From an uncultured Eubacteriales bacterium (lineage in GTDB: Bacteria > Bacillota > Clostridia > Christensenellales > Aristaeellaceae), in NCBI GenBank assembly GCA_902790495.1, contig CADASK010000036.1:1-32961 (forward strand): DNA of 32,961 nucleotides, written 5' to 3'. Positions 1 to 7,837 of the stretch are shown piece after piece (the first letter of the stretch is position 1; each line of letters opens with the position of its first letter). Under the pieces are notes generated by a model. The model worked only from the letters and a program-made list of their open reading frames with translations, did no database searches and had not been told where the DNA came from. Both the position numbers and the translations under genes were made by a program.

Positions 1-30
1 TTTCATTGCAGATACATTCTACAACAAAAT

Positions 31-75
31 GGAGCTTTCTTCCACCTCCTCAGTGGTCGAAAGCTCCGTTTTTTG
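31..75 (+). terminator. Intrinsic terminator of an upstream gene
   Basis: GGAGCTTTC (31-39) pairs with GAAAGCTCC (59-67), with an inner CCAC/GTGG stem, followed by six T residues (69-74). It would end a plus-strand transcript entering from the left of the window. A second small GC hairpin, GGGGG/CCCCC with TTTT after it, follows at 80-104. Confidence 0.85.
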
Positions 76-199
76 TGCTGGGGGTTGTGCAACAGCCCCC
101 TTTTCCTGTGCGCAGAAAATACAATCCGCCCTACAGGAAAACCCGGGCGCGCGTCGAATCCGACATACTCAAGCAAGCATAGCAAGGAGGAACCCGAGC

Positions 200-1207
200 A
201 TGGAGATGGCCATCGGCAGGCTGCCCCACGGGCCGCGCAACCTCATCACAGACGTGCCCGGCGTGCGCGTGGGCCACGCCACCGTGGACCGCGGCGACTG
301 CCACACCGGCGTCACCGTGGTGCTGCCGCCCTGCCGCAATCCCTTCGCGGAGAAGCTGACGGCGGCTTCCTGCGTCTTCAACGGCTACGGCAAAACCCTG
401 GGCCTGGTGCAGGTCGACGAGCTGGGCACGCTGGAGACGCCCATCGCCCTGACGAACACGCTCAACGTCGGCCGCGTGCACGACGCGCTGGTGGCCTACA
501 TGCTGGATATCTGCCGGGAGGACGGCATCCGCCTGACCTCCGTGAACCCCGTCGTGTGCGAGTGCAACGACAGCCGCGTCAGCGACATCGCCCAGCGCCC
601 CGTCGGTGAAGCGGAGGTGCGGGCGGCCATCGCCTCCGCCTCGGCGGATTTCGCCCAGGGCGCGGTCGGCGCGGGGCGCGGCACCACCTGCTACGGCATG
701 AAGGGCGGCATCGGCTCCTCCTCCCGCGTGATGGAGCTGGACGGCCGTACCTACACCCTGGGGGTGCTGGTGCAGAGCAACTACGGCGCTTCGTCGGATT
801 TCCGGGCCGCCTACCTGCCGCCGGGCCTCGCCGAGTGTGACCGGGGCAGCATCATCCTGATCGTGGCCACCGACCTCCCCCTGTCCGCCCGCCAGCTGAA
901 GCGGGTGCTGCGCCGCGCCTCCGTGGGCATGGCCCGGCTGGGCTCCTACATCGGCCACGGCAGCGGGGAGATCGCGGTGGGCTTCACCACGGCGCCGCTG
1001 ATGAAGAGCGGCGGCAGCTTCCTCACCCAGACCGTGCTGCGCGAGGACCTGATGAACCTGCCCTTCCGCGCCATCGGCGAGTGCGCCGAGGAGGCCATTC
1101 TGCAGTCCATGTGGCACGCCGGGCCGGACCGGGCGCTGGACGGCAGCGCCATCCCATCCCTCAGGGAATATCTGCAAGAGCAAGCCAAGGAGGATCCGAA
1201 GCCATGA
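200..1207 (+). CDS. dmpA: P1 family (DmpA-type) aminopeptidase
   Basis: 335 aa, cytoplasmic, no signal peptide. It resembles the DmpA/BapA family, which removes N-terminal D- or L-amino acids or beta-amino acids from peptides and matures by cutting itself between Gly and a Ser nucleophile. The family pattern is visible throughout: ITDVPGVRVGHATV near the N-terminus, GAVGAGRGTTCYGMKGGIGS in the middle, and DRGSIILIVATDLPLS, which places the expected self-cleavage at Gly216-Ser217. Start chosen at the ATG at 200 because AAGGAGG at 184-190 lies 9 nt upstream; the open frame extends to 29 but reads through the terminator and has no ribosome site there. It overlaps the next gene by ATGA, so the two are translationally coupled. 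Substrate specificity cannot be read from sequence; D-peptides are suggested only by the neighbours. Confidence 0.9.
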   Translation: MEMAIGRLPHGPRNLITDVPGVRVGHATVDRGDCHTGVTVVLPPCRNPFAEKLTAASCVFNGYGKTLGLVQVDELGTLETPIALTNTLNVGRVHDALVAYMLDICREDGIRLTSVNPVVCECNDSRVSDIAQRPVGEAEVRAAIASASADFAQGAVGAGRGTTCYGMKGGIGSSSRVMELDGRTYTLGVLVQSNYGASSDFRAAYLPPGLAECDRGSIILIVATDLPLSARQLKRVLRRASVGMARLGSYIGHGSGEIAVGFTTAPLMKSGGSFLTQTVLREDLMNLPFRAIGECAEEAILQSMWHAGPDRALDGSAIPSLREYLQEQAKEDPKP

Positions 1208-2061
1208 GACAATTGGGCTATTACAACGGGCGCGTCGGGGAGCTCAGCGAGATGATGATCCCCATGAACGACCGGGTCTGCTGGTTTGGCGACGGCGTCT
1301 ATGAGGCGGCCATGGCCCGCAACGGCGTCATCTTCGCCGAGGACGAGCACGTCGACCGCTTCTTCAACAGCGCGTCCATGCTGGAGATCGACATGCCGGT
1401 GACCAAGCCGGAGCTGAAGGCGCTGCTGGCCGACCTCATCGCCCGGATGGACACGGGCAACCTGATGGTCTACTGCCAGGTGACGCGCGGCGGCGGCCCA
1501 CGCATGCACTGCTTCCCGGAGGGGCCGTCCAACCTGTGGGTCACCCTGACGCCGAAGGAGCTGAACCCCGCCACCGCGCCCGTGGCCCTGATCACGGCGG
1601 AGGACACGCGCTTCCTCCACTGCAACATCAAGACCCTGAACCTGATCCCCTCCGTGATGGCCAACGAGCGGGCCAAGCGCGCGGGGGCCTACGAGTGCGT
1701 GCTCTACCGCCCCGGCGGGCGGGTGACCGAGTGCTCCCACAGCAACGTGCACATCCTGCGCGACGGGGTCTTCCGCACCGCGCCGCTGGACAACCTGATC
1801 CTCCCCGGCATCGCCCGGGCGCACCTGATCCGCGCCTGCGGCAAGCTGGGAATCCCCGTGCGCGAGGAGCCCTTCACCCTCGAGGAGCTGCGCTCGGCGG
1901 ATGAGATCATCACCAGCAGCTCCACCAACATCTGTGTCCGGGCGAATCAGCTGGACGGCCAGCCCGCCGGGATGAAGCGGCAGGAGCTTTTCGACGCCCT
2001 GCACGAGGAGGTCTATCGCGAGTACTTTGAAGCTACAGGTGGTATGGACGTCATGTCCTAA
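1204..2061 (+). CDS. dat: Class IV PLP aminotransferase, D-amino acid transaminase type
   Basis: 285 aa. Fold-type IV aminotransferase (D-alanine aminotransferase, branched-chain aminotransferase and aminodeoxychorismate lyase family). The PLP lysine is Lys143 in CNIKTLNLIPSVMA, the usual context in D-amino acid transaminases; GDGVYEAAM near the N-terminus and ITSSSTNICVRANQLDG near the C-terminus are also typical. It would move the amino group of a D-amino acid to a 2-oxo acid. The ATG overlaps the stop of the preceding peptidase (ATGA), with AAGGAGG at 1187-1193 inside that gene. Location between a DmpA-type peptidase and an M55 D-aminopeptidase supports D-amino acid use over branched-chain or lyase activity, but this is inference. 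Confidence 0.85.
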   Translation: MRQLGYYNGRVGELSEMMIPMNDRVCWFGDGVYEAAMARNGVIFAEDEHVDRFFNSASMLEIDMPVTKPELKALLADLIARMDTGNLMVYCQVTRGGGPRMHCFPEGPSNLWVTLTPKELNPATAPVALITAEDTRFLHCNIKTLNLIPSVMANERAKRAGAYECVLYRPGGRVTECSHSNVHILRDGVFRTAPLDNLILPGIARAHLIRACGKLGIPVREEPFTLEELRSADEIITSSSTNICVRANQLDGQPAGMKRQELFDALHEEVYREYFEATGGMDVMS

Positions 2062-2102
2062 CCATCTTTCAGCAAGCCTTCTCAGCCCATCCCTATCACG
2101 CA

Positions 2103-2237
2103 GGCGGCCGAAGAGTCCAGAGGCGATCGGAAAGCCTCTGGTCGCCGCCCGCAGGCGGCGAAATCCTCTGATAGCAGGTGTTCCGCGCCTGCGGGCGCGG
2201 GGAGGGGGCTTTGCGATCGCCCCCTCCACCCCTTCGC
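2103..2237. repeat. Two inverted copies of the A/B hairpin repeat
   Basis: Copy 1a (minus, 2103-2164) and copy 1b (plus, 2181-2237) lie head to head with their A hairpins inward, giving tail-B-A:A-B-tail. Copy 1a has A stem CGCCGCC/GGCGGCG and B stem CCAGAGGC/GCCTCTGG. Copy 1b has A stem CGCGCC/GGCGCG and B stem GAGGGGGC/GCCCCCTC. Both A loops are TGCG. The B loops are TTTCCGATC (1a) and TTTGCGATC (1b). Confidence 0.85.
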
Positions 2238-2305
2238 CCCTCGCCCTTACGGCGGTGATATTTATACTCAAATTGAATAAATATACAAGGAGGTGTTCTA
2301 TCCTT

Positions 2306-3100
2306 ATGAAACTATTCATTTCCTCCGACATTGAAGGCACCACCGGCATCACCCTCTGGGACGAAACCACCAACGGTCACTCCCGCTACCCCTACTTCCA
2401 GGAGCAGATGACCCGCGAGGTCGCCGCGGCCTGCGAGGGCGCTCTGGCAGCGGGCTGCGACGACATCCTCGTCAAGGACGCCCACGACAGCGCCTGCAAC
2501 CTGATCCCCCTGAAGCTCCCCGAGGAGGTGCGCATCTTCCGCGGCTGGGGCAGCGACATCATGAGCATGATGGCCGGGCTGGAGCGCGGCTATGACGGCG
2601 TGTTCTTCACCGGGTACCACTCCGCCGCCGGCATGGACACCAATCCCCTCTCCCACACCATGAACACCCGCAACAACTACGTCCGCATCAACGGCATCAT
2701 CGCCCCGGAGCTGATGATCAACAGCCTCACGGCGGCCTACCTCGGCGTGCCCGTGCGCCTGGTGACCGGCGACAGGGGCCTGTGCGAGTGGATGCAGGCC
2801 ATCAACCCCAACGTGGAGACCGTCGCGGTCAGCGAGGGCCGCGGGCGGGGCTCCATCTCCATCCACCCGAACAAGGCGGTGCGGTTGATCCGCGAGGCCG
2901 CCGAGCGCGCCATGAAGAAGGACGCGGCGGACTGCATGTTCCCGCTGCCGGAGCACTTCCACGTGGAGATCTCCTTCAAGGATCACTATCGTGCGAAGGG
3001 CGCGAGCTATCCCGGGGTGAGGCAGACCGGTACCATCACGGTGGAGTATGACGCCGAGGATTGGATGGATGTCCTCAGGATGCTGGACAATGTTCTGTGA
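2306..3100 (+). CDS. dppA: M55 family D-aminopeptidase (DppA-like)
   Basis: 264 aa, close to the roughly 270 aa of Bacillus subtilis DppA, a zinc D-aminopeptidase that releases D-Ala from D-Ala-D-Ala and similar peptides. The metal ligands of the family are visible: Asp8 and Glu10 in SSDIEG, His60 in KDAHDS, His105 in GYHSAAG and Glu135 in IIAPELMIN. No signal peptide, so it acts in the cytoplasm. Start chosen at the ATG at 2306, with AAGGAGGT at 2287-2294 spaced 11 nt upstream; the open frame further upstream runs through the repeat pair and is not coding. It is separated from the aminotransferase by 244 bp containing that repeat pair, so it may have its own promoter, though I see no convincing one. 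A strong terminator follows. Confidence 0.92.
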   Translation: MKLFISSDIEGTTGITLWDETTNGHSRYPYFQEQMTREVAAACEGALAAGCDDILVKDAHDSACNLIPLKLPEEVRIFRGWGSDIMSMMAGLERGYDGVFFTGYHSAAGMDTNPLSHTMNTRNNYVRINGIIAPELMINSLTAAYLGVPVRLVTGDRGLCEWMQAINPNVETVAVSEGRGRGSISIHPNKAVRLIREAAERAMKKDAADCMFPLPEHFHVEISFKDHYRAKGASYPGVRQTGTITVEYDAEDWMDVLRMLDNVL

Positions 3101-3108
3101 GTAAAACA

Positions 3109-3155
3109 AAACGCTTTCGGAAGCGTCCATTGCGGATGCGTCCGAAAGCGTTTTT
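3109..3155 (+). terminator. Intrinsic terminator after dppA
   Basis: AACGCTTTCGGA (left arm from 3110) pairs with TCCGAAAGCGTT (3141-3152). An inner GCGTCC/GGATGC stem caps it, and TTTTT (3151-3155) follows. Confidence 0.88.
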
Positions 3156-3194
3156 CTTCTATCCTTCCAAATTGGATTGTTCAATTGAAACGCA

Positions 3195-3328
3195 TGCGGC
3201 CGAAGAGTCCAGAGGCGATCGGAAAGCCTCTGGTCGCCGCCCGCAGGCGGCGAAATCTCCTGCGCAGAGGTTCCGCGCCTGCGGGCGCGGGCAGGGGGCT
3301 TTGCGATCGCCCCCTGCACCCCTTCGCA
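3195..3328. repeat. Two inverted copies of the A/B hairpin repeat
   Basis: Same head-to-head arrangement as the pair at 2103-2237. Copy 2a (minus, 3195-3256) matches copy 1a over about 60 bp. Copy 2b (plus, 3271-3328) has B stem CAGGGGGC/GCCCCCTG where copy 1b has GAGGGGGC/GCCCCCTC, so both sides of the stem changed together. Confidence 0.85.
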
Positions 3329-3369
3329 TCGCCTTTACAGGCAACTAAACGATTTGGCAGCAAAAGCAT

Positions 3370-4413
3370 TTACCACTGCTTCAGCTTCAGCAGATTATCC
3401 ACCACGGCCATGGATTCCTCCAGGCGGCGGGTGTAGTCCCCGCGGACGAAGACAATCTTGTCCCCGAAGCCAAACTCCCTGTACATGCCGATCAGGCGCT
3501 CGTTGAGCTTCTCGCGGCGCTCCTGGTCGCCGTTGAGGCGCTGGCCGTCCGCCACCCACTTCACGTCGGGCAGCAGGTACAGCAGCACGTCGTACTTCTC
3601 CGGGTTGATGAAGGCCTCCACGATGCGGTTGCGGTGCCCCATGTACAGCTCGCTGTAATAGTTGGTCACCACCGCGTCGGTGTCAAAGAAGCAGACCTTG
3701 TTGGAGGAGCGCAGGGCCTCGTAGTCCTGCTCGGCCTGCAGGTAGGCCATGCGGGCGAAGTCGTCGTCCGTGTAGATGGTCTCGTCCCCCGCCAGGTAGT
3801 GGTGGGCGTAATACCGGCCTACCTCCTCCGACCAGGAGGTGTTGTAGAGCTTGGCCAGGCACTTGGTCAGCGTGGTCTTGCCGCAGCTCTCGGTGCCCGC
3901 GATCAGCACCTTCTTGGCGAAGAAGGGACGCGCCGGGCCGAGGATGTAGTGCCAGTTGTTGAGGATGTCCGAGCGGATCTCCGTGGCGGAGATGGGGTAG
4001 CGCGTCCGCGAGGGGTCGAACAGCTCGATGACGCTCTCCGGGAAGTAGGTCTTCAGCGGCTCCACGTCACTCTGGTCCCCGAGGAAGAAGGCGTTGATGG
4101 TCTCCGGCACCACCTCGCGCATCCGCTGGCTCCACTCGGGCCAGCCGAAGGGCTCCTCCGCGATGTCCGTCTCGTCCAGCACCCGCACCTCGATGTGCTC
4201 CATGTCCTGCACCTGCTGGCCGATCCACTGCTTGCGCAGCTGGTAGGTGACGGTCGGCAGGCCGGCCTCCCGGCAGATGCGCTCGGTCTGCGCGCGGTTG
4301 TCGGAGATGACCACGATCAGCTTCTCGCAGCGGGTCGAGGCCTCGATCATCTGGTAGAGGTGGCCGCGGTGCGGCGGGCAGAAGCGGCCGAAGTAGACGC
4401 CGGTCTGGTACAT
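3370..4413 (-). CDS. nadR: NadR-like NMN adenylyltransferase / nicotinamide riboside kinase
   Basis: 347 aa, two enzyme domains for NAD salvage. Residues about 1-155 are a nucleotidyltransferase with the phosphate-binding motif PPHRGH (His15, His18) and the second motif ISATEIRSD (141-149); it would join NMN to ATP to give NAD. Residues about 165-347 are a P-loop kinase with GTESCGKTT (173-181), expected to phosphorylate nicotinamide riboside to NMN. Enterobacterial NadR has an extra N-terminal helix-turn-helix that represses NAD genes; here the protein begins directly with the transferase domain, so no repressor role is expected. The start at 4413 is set by AGGAGGT (4421-4427) 7 nt upstream. 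It is a single-gene unit, separated from the GNAT gene by a terminator and a repeat copy. No PnuC transporter is in the window. Confidence 0.9.
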   Translation of the reverse strand: MYQTGVYFGRFCPPHRGHLYQMIEASTRCEKLIVVISDNRAQTERICREAGLPTVTYQLRKQWIGQQVQDMEHIEVRVLDETDIAEEPFGWPEWSQRMREVVPETINAFFLGDQSDVEPLKTYFPESVIELFDPSRTRYPISATEIRSDILNNWHYILGPARPFFAKKVLIAGTESCGKTTLTKCLAKLYNTSWSEEVGRYYAHHYLAGDETIYTDDDFARMAYLQAEQDYEALRSSNKVCFFDTDAVVTNYYSELYMGHRNRIVEAFINPEKYDVLLYLLPDVKWVADGQRLNGDQERREKLNERLIGMYREFGFGDKIVFVRGDYTRRLEESMAVVDNLLKLKQW

Positions 4414-4476
4414 GGTAGTTACCTCCTGTGGCTTTTCAAGGCGCTCCCGTTTGATACTACGCCTTATTTCGCAGAA

Positions 4477-4535
4477 GAGGTTTCGGCCTGCGGGCCGACC
4501 CGGGGGCTTTGCGATCGCCCCCGGGACCCCTTCGC
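4477..4535 (+). repeat. A/B hairpin repeat, copy 3
   Basis: A stem TCGGCC/GGCCGA with TGCG loop, B stem CCCGGGGGC/GCCCCCGGG with loop TTTGCGATC, tail ACCCCTTCGC. Identical to copy 6 (12830-12888) over about 60 bp. Lies upstream of nadR, on the opposite strand. Confidence 0.85.
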
Positions 4536-4577
4536 CTCCCTATGCAAAATCAAAAAACTTGAAGGCCCTTCATTCAC

Positions 4578-4610
4578 AAAAACTCCTCCGATTGCGCGAA
4601 GGAGTTTTTT
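4578..4610 (-). terminator. Intrinsic terminator after the GNAT gene
   Basis: AAAACTCC (4579-4586) pairs with GGAGTTTT (4601-4608) around a 14-nt loop. On the minus strand the right arm ends in a run of T, so it ends the prs-GNAT transcript; the A/T runs on both sides could also act in the plus direction. Confidence 0.8.
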
Positions 4611-4613
4611 CTT

Positions 4614-5129
4614 TTATGCTTCCGTTTTTGCGGAGATGGCATAGCTGTAGCGCACCTGCAGCAGGCTGTACCCGTTGCGGTTGACCGTGCGCGTTTCCGA
4701 GTCCCGGCGGAAGCCGTAGTGCTCGAACAGGAAGCGCGCGCGGAAATTGTCCTTGAGCAGCCAGAGATACACCCTGGCGCAGCCGAGCTGCCGCATGTTC
4801 GCCACCGCGTGGTTCACCAGCGCGATCTTGTGCTCGGCCACGGCGGGCGTGAGTATCTCCACCAGCTCGATCCAGCTCTCGGCCTTCTCCCGGTCGATCC
4901 AGTAGACCATCAGGCCGCAGATCTCGCCGTTCTCGCAGATATAGTCCAGGGTCCAGCCCTGCTTCTGCCACTGCTGCAGCTCATGCTTCACCGCGTCGCG
5001 GTCAAGCCGGATCAGTGAGTCGCTCGGGATGTAGCCCTGGAAGCGGTTTTGCACAAAGCGGATGCGAAAATCCGCCAGCCGCCCGCAGTCAAACTGGCCT
5101 GCGGTGCGGATATCCGTGATCGTCCCCAT
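4614..5129 (-). CDS. GNAT family N-acetyltransferase
   Basis: 171 aa. It has the general layout of a Gcn5-related acetyltransferase: a central acetyl-CoA region, and a C-terminal stretch with NFRARFLFEHYGF, matching the family N-x-x-A-x-x-F-Y-x-x-x-G-F pattern. The acceptor (small molecule, protein or antibiotic) cannot be told from sequence. The ATG lies 6 nt after the stop of the PRPP synthetase gene and has no clear Shine-Dalgarno of its own, so it is probably translated by coupling to prs. The two genes share a terminator at 4578-4610. No residue suggests a known drug-resistance subgroup. Confidence 0.8.
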   Translation of the reverse strand: MGTITDIRTAGQFDCGRLADFRIRFVQNRFQGYIPSDSLIRLDRDAVKHELQQWQKQGWTLDYICENGEICGLMVYWIDREKAESWIELVEILTPAVAEHKIALVNHAVANMRQLGCARVYLWLLKDNFRARFLFEHYGFRRDSETRTVNRNGYSLLQVRYSYAISAKTEA

Positions 5130-5135
5130 AGCGTT

Positions 5136-6356
5136 TCAGACCAGCCGGATGCCGGCGGCCTGCTGCTCCTTCTTGTAGTTGTCCAGCAGCTTCTGGATGC
5201 GATTGTAGGGATTGAGCAGCTTGCTCAGCGAGCGGTTGTGGTTCAGCGTCGCGATGATGTAGGAGATGTACTTGCTCATGTCCGCCTCCACAAACCAGGG
5301 CGCTTCCTTCAGCTCGGGCCTGCGGTAGGTCAGGTTGGTGGAGATTACGCGGTCGATGACACCCTCGCGGTAGGCCTTGTCGTAGCTCTCGATGCCGTTG
5401 GTGAACAGGGCGAAGGTGCAGGCCGCAAAGATGCGGTTGGCCCGGCGCTTCTTCAGCTCCCGCGCCAGCTCGATGACGCTCTCGCCGGAGGAGATGATGT
5501 CATCCGCCACGAAGATGTCCTTGCCCTCCACGCTGTCGCCGATGTACTCGTGGGCGACGATGGGGTTGCGGCCGTTGACGATGCGAGTGTAGTCGCGCCG
5601 CTTGTAGAACATGCCCATGTCCAGCCCCAGCACGGAGGCGTAGAAGATGTTGCGGTCAATCGCGCCCTCGTCCGGGGAGACGATCATCAGGTGGTCGCGG
5701 TCCAGCTGCAGGGTCTTGTCCTTGCGCAGCAGGGCCTTGAAGACCTGGTAGGAGGGCATCACGCTCTCGAAGCCGCAGGTCGGGATGGCGTTCTGCACCC
5801 GCGGGTCGTGGGCGTCGAAGGTGATGATGTTCTCCACGCCCAGCCGCTCCAGCTCCTGCAGCATGGACGCGCAGTCCAGGCTCTCGCGGGAGGAGCGGCG
5901 GTGCTGCCGGCCCTCGTAGAGCATGGGCATGATGACGTTGATGCGCTTGGCCTTGCCGGCCATGGCGGCGATGATGCGCTTGAGGTCGGCGAAGTGCTCG
6001 TCCGGGCCCATGGGCACGGTCTGGCCGTACATGTCGTAGGTGCAGTTGTAAGCGCCCACATCGCAGAGGATGTAGATGTCGTAGCCGCGCACCGACTCCT
6101 TGATCATGCCCTTGCCTTCGCCATTGCCAAAACGCGGGCACACGGTTTTGATCAGAAAGTCTTGCCTCTGTACACCCGGTGAGGTGCGCATGTCGTCAGA
6201 TTCTCCGCTCTCTTCTGTGTGCTCGCGCCATCTGGTCAGGTATCTATTTACTTTTTCTCCCATTTCCTCGGTGCCGCGCATCGCGATCAGCCCGAGGGGG
6301 CCTACAGGATAGGTCAGAAAGGAATCATTGTTCCAGGTGCTTACAAAATCAGTCAT
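5136..6356 (-). CDS. prs: Ribose-phosphate pyrophosphokinase (PRPP synthetase), long form
   Basis: 406 aa, longer than the usual 310-320 aa. It would make PRPP from ribose 5-phosphate and ATP for purine, pyrimidine, histidine and NAD synthesis. Visible family features are RGYDIYILCDV (strand near the ATP site), GRQHRRSSRESLDC, ITFDAHDPRVQNAIP (counterpart of the metal/ribose loop), and the PRPP loop VADDIISSGESV near residue 282. The extra length is mainly N-terminal (residues about 1-80). Start placed at the ATG at 6356, after GGGGGAG about 5 nt upstream; a longer frame to 6434 would cross the predicted -10 box. It is the first gene of a two-gene unit with GNAT. NadR and PyrR in the same window also act on PRPP- or NAD-linked metabolism, but are not in this operon. 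Confidence 0.88.
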   Translation of the reverse strand: MTDFVSTWNNDSFLTYPVGPLGLIAMRGTEEMGEKVNRYLTRWREHTEESGESDDMRTSPGVQRQDFLIKTVCPRFGNGEGKGMIKESVRGYDIYILCDVGAYNCTYDMYGQTVPMGPDEHFADLKRIIAAMAGKAKRINVIMPMLYEGRQHRRSSRESLDCASMLQELERLGVENIITFDAHDPRVQNAIPTCGFESVMPSYQVFKALLRKDKTLQLDRDHLMIVSPDEGAIDRNIFYASVLGLDMGMFYKRRDYTRIVNGRNPIVAHEYIGDSVEGKDIFVADDIISSGESVIELARELKKRRANRIFAACTFALFTNGIESYDKAYREGVIDRVISTNLTYRRPELKEAPWFVEADMSKYISYIIATLNHNRSLSKLLNPYNRIQKLLDNYKKEQQAAGIRLV

Positions 6357-6393
6357 TGCTTCTCCCCCACTCGGCATGATTTTGTCCCGGCTT

Positions 6394-6423
6394 ATTATAA
6401 CCCAAGTCGGCTGGAAAGAAAAG
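6394..6423 (-). promoter_or_regulatory. Candidate prs promoter
   Basis: A perfect TATAAT on the minus strand (6394-6399) lies 37 nt before the prs start. The -35 region is poor (TTTTCT-like), so the call rests on the -10 box and its position. Confidence 0.45.
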
Positions 6424-6465
6424 CACTTCAGCACCCCGACACAGGAAATTTACATCCTTCGGCCA

Positions 6466-6509
6466 ATCTGGTCGCATAACAAACCAGATGGCTGTTTCCT
6501 CCCAGCCAT
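6466..6509 (-). terminator. Two adjoining hairpins after the CapA gene
   Basis: ATGGCTG (6488-6494) pairs with CAGCCAT (6503-6509), and ATCTGGT (6466-6472) pairs with ACCAGAT (6483-6489). The stems share two bases, so they cannot both form fully. They lie just after the CapA-family stop on the minus strand. The T-tract is weak (GGTTTGTT), so termination is a guess. Confidence 0.4.
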
Positions 6510-6522
6510 TTCCTGTCACGGC

Positions 6523-7656
6523 TCACTCAAAGTCCAGTGGATACTCCTCCACGGCGTACTCCAGCTTCCTGCCGTTGGCCTTCAGGGTGGTCAGCACGCT
6601 GTCGATGGCGGTGTCCTTGGTCAGGATGGTCGGGATGAAATCGTTGCGGTCGGTGCGGGAGGAGATGCGGATAGGGATGATCCGGAAGCCCTCGTTGGTG
6701 ATGGTCTCCCCGCGCTTGCGGAACCGGGTCTGGAACACGAAGCTGGACATGTCGTCGGGCTTGGTGTTGCCGGCAAAGCAAAAATTGCCCAGGGAGTAGC
6801 AGATGTACACGCCCTTGTACAGCTCGATGGGGTTCAGCCGGTGGCTGTGGTGGCCGATGACCAGGTCGGCGCCGGCGTCCACCGCCAGGCGGCCCATGCG
6901 GATCTGGTTCTTGGTGGGCGCGTAGTCCTTCTCATTGCCCCAGTGGAAGGACACCACCACGATGGGGTAGCGCTCCTTGGCCAGGGCGATGTCGGTGGGC
7001 ACCTTGTCCCAAAGGGAATCGTAGCGGTCGATGCACAGGTAGCTGAGCATGGCGATCTCCACGCCCTTCACCTCTTTGACGCCCACGGTGGTGGAATTGC
7101 TCCACACGATGCCCGCGCCCTCCAGGGCCCGCTGGGTGTCCTCGTAGGCCTCCTCGCCGTGATCCATGATGTGGTTGTTCTCCAGGGATACGGCCTCCAC
7201 GCCGTTGTCCGCCAGGATGGACACATAGCTGGGCGGCGCGGAGAAGAGGAACTGGTTGTTCTTCTTGTTCGCCGGCACATAGGTGGAGTCCGTCAGCGTG
7301 CCCTCGAAGTTGACCAGCGTCATGTCGTCGGCCAGCAGGGTGTCGCGCATGTTGCGCATAGTGAAGTTGATGTCCCCGCCCTGGCGCTTCAGCTCGTCGT
7401 TGAAGATGTCCGCCCGCTTGCGGCTGTCCCCGCCGATGGTGAAGTCGCCCGTGCAGGTCAGGGTGATCAGCACGGAGCCGTCGTCCTCGTAAATGCTCTT
7501 CTCCGCCGGCACCGCCAGCTCGTTGCCCTCGTCGTCCAGCATCACCTCCTCGGTGATGAAGCCCGCGATGGAGAAGTCCTCGTCCTCCTCCTCGGCCAGG
7601 GCCAGGAGAGGCAGGGTCATGGTCAGCGCCAGCAGCAGCGCCAGGAATTTGCGCAT
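6523..7656 (-). CDS. Secreted CapA-family (PGA_cap) metallophosphatase-fold protein
   Basis: 377 aa with a signal peptide (MRKFLALLLALTMTLPLLALA, cleavage near residue 21), followed by an acidic stretch and a CapA/PgsA-type domain. Family motifs seen: CTGDFTIGG, VNFEGTLT, SLENNHIMDHGEEA, VVVSFHWGNE, VIGHHSHRLNPIELYKG and YSLGNFCF. Members are linked to poly-gamma-glutamate export or anchoring (CapA/PgsA), but many stand alone, as here, with no capB or capC nearby. Role as an exported hydrolase or polymer-handling protein is inferred. The start at 7656 has GGGAGG (7664-7669) 7 nt upstream. A repeat copy with the extra module lies between it and the upstream aminotransferase. Confidence 0.82.
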   Translation of the reverse strand: MRKFLALLLALTMTLPLLALAEEEDEDFSIAGFITEEVMLDDEGNELAVPAEKSIYEDDGSVLITLTCTGDFTIGGDSRKRADIFNDELKRQGGDINFTMRNMRDTLLADDMTLVNFEGTLTDSTYVPANKKNNQFLFSAPPSYVSILADNGVEAVSLENNHIMDHGEEAYEDTQRALEGAGIVWSNSTTVGVKEVKGVEIAMLSYLCIDRYDSLWDKVPTDIALAKERYPIVVVSFHWGNEKDYAPTKNQIRMGRLAVDAGADLVIGHHSHRLNPIELYKGVYICYSLGNFCFAGNTKPDDMSSFVFQTRFRKRGETITNEGFRIIPIRISSRTDRNDFIPTILTKDTAIDSVLTTLKANGRKLEYAVEEYPLDFE

Positions 7657-7706
7657 CGGTGCGCCTCCCTTCGTTTAATGGGATTTCGCCGCCCCAAAAG
7701 CGGCGG

Positions 7707-7805
7707 GCGAAGGGGTGCAGGGGGCGCCGAACGCCCGGAAAACTCCACAGTGTGGAGTTTTCAGTGAGGCGAAAGCGGCAGCGACATGATCGCAAAGCCC
7801 CCTGC
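7707..7805 (-). repeat. A/B hairpin repeat, copy 4, with apical module
   Basis: Minus-strand copy with B stem CAGGGGGC/GCCCCCTG. After TTTGCGATC the loop is extended by about 62 nt containing the hairpin GAAAACTCCAC/GTGGAGTTTTC. Hairpin A is missing. The module is the most divergent of the five seen. Confidence 0.8.
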
Positions 7806-7837
7806 TAAATGATTAACAGAACAAACGATGGATAAGC

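Noticed and set aside
110-130. TACAAT at 120 as the -10 box for the DmpA gene
   Set aside because: No acceptable -35 box lies 16-18 nt upstream; the region there is the GC hairpin ending in TTTT.
946-2373. Long minus-strand open frame (475 codons) opposite the peptidase and aminotransferase genes
   Set aside because: It is a by-product of high GC codon bias on the other strand; low-complexity His/Gly/Asp/Arg-rich product, no ribosome site, and two recognised genes lie on the plus strand.
4477-4535. A/B repeat as an ordinary intrinsic terminator
   Set aside because: No T-tract follows hairpin B in either direction, and real terminators with T-tracts exist beside several copies.
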